Shown piece by piece: positions 62,049-64,000 of a DNA stretch of 64,000 bases. Every line of letters begins with the position of its first letter. The stretch's first letter is position 1. This DNA is from JANNWF01 sp038205755 (GTDB taxonomy: Bacteria; Pseudomonadota; Gammaproteobacteria; Xanthomonadales; Xanthomonadaceae). The stretch lies in assembly GCA_038205755.1 (NCBI GenBank), contig JBBRBN010000007.1, positions 10,437-74,436 on the forward strand, written 5' to 3'. The notes under the pieces are model-generated. The model was not told the origin of the DNA and did not search any database. It saw only the letters and a program-made list of their open reading frames with translations. Both the position numbers and the translations under genes were made by a program.

Positions 62049-63650
62049 ATGCGATCAAAACAACTGCGGTGGTTTCTACTGGGCATGCTCGTCGCGAGCA
62101 CCGGCGTCGCGCGAGCCGCGGTCGCTCCGGCGCCCGACCGAAACGAAGGCGAGGGGCCCTACTCGCAGCTGATTCTGCGTGGGGTTACCGTAGTCAATGG
62201 CACCGGCGCACCGGCATTTGGGCCCGCTGACATCGTGATCGAAGGAAACACGATCACGGATGTAAAGATTGTCGGCTATCCCGGCCACCCGATCCCCGCC
62301 GACGACCGCCCAGTTCTTCGTGAGAGCGGCAGAGAGATCAATCTATCCGGCTACACAGCCATTCCCGGTCTCATAGACATGCATGGCCACATTGGCGGTA
62401 CCGAGCAAGGCGTCGATGCCGAATATGTCTACAAGCTTTGGCTGGGACACGGCATAACCACGGTACGCGAACCGGGCTGCGGAAACGGCGTTGAATGGTG
62501 CGTATCCGAAATGCGTCGTAGCGAAAAAAACGCCATTACCGCACCCAGAATCTATCCCTATGTATTTCTCGGTGCCGGCCGTGCTACACCAATGCTGACA
62601 GCCAGTGATGCGCGTGCGTGGGTCCGCGGTATCCACAAGCAAGGCGCACTCGGGATGAAATGCTTTGGACAGCGGCCAGAGATTCTAGCTGCCGCGCTCG
62701 ATGAACTGAAGCGGCTGGGTATGCGCAGCGCCTGCCACCATGCACAGCTCGATGTCGCACGGGTAAATGTGCTCACCACTGCCCGACAAGGTCTGACCAC
62801 CATGGAGCACTGGTATGGTCTACCCGAGGCGCTTTTTTCTGGCCAAACTGTCCAGACATTTCCTCCGAACTACAACTATCAGAATGAGCAGCATCGCTTC
62901 AGCGAAGCGGGAAGGCTTTGGGCCCAAGCTTCGGAGAAAGGAAGCGAGCGATACGAAGCGGTCATCGGCGAGCTTATCGAACTGGATCTGACGATCAATC
63001 CAACTTTCACGGTCTATCAGGCCACACGCGACTGGATGCGAGCGCGCACTGCCGAGTGGCACGATGATTACACCCATCCGGCGCTGTGGGACTTCTTCCG
63101 CCCAGGCCGCGCCCGCCATGGGAGCTTTTTCTTCGACTGGGGAACCGAGGAGGAGGTGGCTTGGCGCGACAACTATCGTCGATGGATGGCTTTCGTAAAT
63201 GACTTCAAGAATCGAGGTGGCCGGGTGACGGTTGGAAGTGATTCCGGATACATTTACAAGATCTATGGCTTCGGAACCATCGAGGAGCTTGAACTTCTGC
63301 GGGAAGCGGGATTCCATCCGATCGAAGTAATTAGTGCCGCCACTCTTAATGGCGCTGAGGCGCTGGGAGAAGCCGCACGGATCGGATCGATCGAGCCCGG
63401 AAAGCTGGCAGATATTGTAATCGTGGAGGGCAACCCGCTGTCGAATCTAAAGCTGCTTTACGGAACCGGCCATATTCGACTTGACAGCGAGGGTCAACTT
63501 CGACGGGTGGGAGGAGTTGAATTTACGATCAAGGATGGAATCGTTTACGACGCCAAAAATCTTTTGGCGGAGGTGAAAGCCATGGTCAAGGCAGCGAAGA
63601 ATACTCGCGGGATCACCACGCTTCCTCGCATAGAACAGGCGCTGGAATGA
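62049..63650 (+). CDS. Secreted amidohydrolase-family metal-dependent hydrolase
   Basis: This 533-residue protein has a signal peptide (about 1-23, ending GVARA). The amidohydrolase fold has HxH metal ligands H112/H114 (GLIDMHGHIGG), a candidate bridging lysine in ALGMKCFGQ, further histidines in SACHHAQ and MEHWYG, the acidic ligand in VGSDSGY, and the C-terminal composite strand GSIEPGKLADIVIVEGNPL. It resembles imidazolonepropionase/prolidase-like periplasmic amidohydrolases; the substrate is unknown. AGGGAG is well placed before ATG 62049. Its DNA is clearly poorer in GC (45-48% in two counted lines) than its neighbours, suggesting recent acquisition next to the rRNA operon. Confidence 0.88.
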   Translation: MRSKQLRWFLLGMLVASTGVARAAVAPAPDRNEGEGPYSQLILRGVTVVNGTGAPAFGPADIVIEGNTITDVKIVGYPGHPIPADDRPVLRESGREINLSGYTAIPGLIDMHGHIGGTEQGVDAEYVYKLWLGHGITTVREPGCGNGVEWCVSEMRRSEKNAITAPRIYPYVFLGAGRATPMLTASDARAWVRGIHKQGALGMKCFGQRPEILAAALDELKRLGMRSACHHAQLDVARVNVLTTARQGLTTMEHWYGLPEALFSGQTVQTFPPNYNYQNEQHRFSEAGRLWAQASEKGSERYEAVIGELIELDLTINPTFTVYQATRDWMRARTAEWHDDYTHPALWDFFRPGRARHGSFFFDWGTEEEVAWRDNYRRWMAFVNDFKNRGGRVTVGSDSGYIYKIYGFGTIEELELLREAGFHPIEVISAATLNGAEALGEAARIGSIEPGKLADIVIVEGNPLSNLKLLYGTGHIRLDSEGQLRRVGGVEFTIKDGIVYDAKNLLAEVKAMVKAAKNTRGITTLPRIEQALE

Positions 63651-63859
63651 CGCTCAACATTGCCGGCAGGTAAATCGAGGAGCAGTGATGTTGTTGACGC
63701 AAACGGGTACGCTGCGATCCTTGGCGGACGCCCTGAGCTCATACGACACGACAACGGGTTTACCCGAGGCAATCCTCACGGTGATTTTTGGGGCGTCGCT
63801 GCTCGTCGCCGTTGACCCCCGGATCAGTGAATTGCAACTGCCTCTGATCAGCTTGCCCC

Positions 63860-63897
63860 AAAAAAGCAAAACCCCCAGAGGGTATCTGGGGGTTTTG
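63860..63897 (-). terminator. Intrinsic terminator of the rRNA operon
   Basis: An 11-bp stem (63868-63878 with 63886-63896, loop 63879-63885) is followed on the minus strand by GC and six T residues. It lies just past the 5S rRNA 3' end. The gap 63651-63859 shows no gene. Confidence 0.88.
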
Positions 63898-63903
63898 GGG
63901 ATG

Positions 63904-64000
63904 AAGCCCCTGGCGATGACCTACTCTTGCATGGGCGAACCACACTACCATCGGCGCGTGTGCGTTTCACTTCCGAGTTCGGGATGGGATCGGGTGGTTC
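63904..64000 (-). rRNA. rrf: 5S ribosomal RNA, 3' part (cut by window end)
   Basis: On the minus strand the end of the window reads GATCCCATCCCGAACTCGGA, AAGTGAAACGC, GCGCCGATGGTAGTGTGG and GCAAGAGTAGGTCATCGCCA, the conserved 5S loops B-E and the 3' arm. About 15-20 bases of the 5' end lie beyond 64000. The rest of the rRNA operon must continue to the right. Confidence 0.95.

Overview
The window is high-GC gammaproteobacterial chromosome, most likely from the Lysobacterales (Xanthomonadales). This rests on three signs: the division and cell-wall (dcw) cluster lacks murD, as in Xanthomonas; the 5S rRNA ends in the xanthomonad-like GTCATCGCCAGG; and there is a dciA-M23-secA block beside lpxC. 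The genus cannot be fixed from the sequence alone. Most of it is core genome, with few accessory insertions.

Layout. 0.1-6 kb: a GMC oxidoreductase, a LemA/M48 membrane protease pair and a secreted serine hydrolase. 6-14.8 kb: a lysine/alanine-rich histone H1-like gene, the glycine cleavage genes gcvT-gcvH, an iron(III) ABC uptake pair behind a probable Fur box, an SPFH/NfeD membrane pair and a FadL-type porin. 15-21.4 kb: a large membrane Ser/Thr kinase whose stop overlaps the start of a secreted protein gene. It is divergent from an ECF sigma factor, a probable anti-sigma factor and a secreted PDZ protein. 21.5-29.7 kb: an SLC13 permease, a GDT1-type cation transporter, a concentrative nucleoside transporter with a PfkB sugar kinase, a TraB/GumN protein, dusB and a Nudix/ThiE-like fusion.

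29.9-51.2 kb is an envelope and division superblock. It holds secA, an M23 peptidase, dciA, lpxC, and then the dcw cluster read on the minus strand from mraZ: mraZ-rsmH-ftsL-ftsI-murE-murF-mraY-ftsW-murG-murC-ddl-ftsQ-ftsA-ftsZ. Many junctions are 4-bp ATGA/GTGA overlaps. A strong sigma70-type promoter and five MraZ boxes lie in front of mraZ. murD is absent, and a 22-codon frame bridges mraY and ftsW exactly where murD would be expected. 51.8-53.9 kb: rnpB (RNase P RNA), a HAD hydrolase and a DUF808 protein. 53.95-56.4 kb: an IS4/Tn5-type insertion sequence whose transposase carries an N-terminal DruA-like (DUF4338) domain. 56.6-64 kb: a MATE exporter, sppA, small lipoprotein and secreted proteins, an SDR, a lower-GC amidohydrolase, and the terminator and 3' part of a 5S rRNA gene whose operon continues past the window.

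The most distinctive structure is a dispersed family of about 166-bp TA-flanked elements with 18-bp terminal inverted repeats. There are four full copies and one 61-bp deletion derivative. They sit in promoter or terminator gaps next to lemA, secA, mraZ/rnpB and a MATE gene, and two of them bracket the insertion sequence in inverted orientation. Other points worth checking are a DusB whose catalytic cysteine position reads glycine, a cluster of five identical octamers in a 700-base gene-free gap, and several intergenic repeat arrays.
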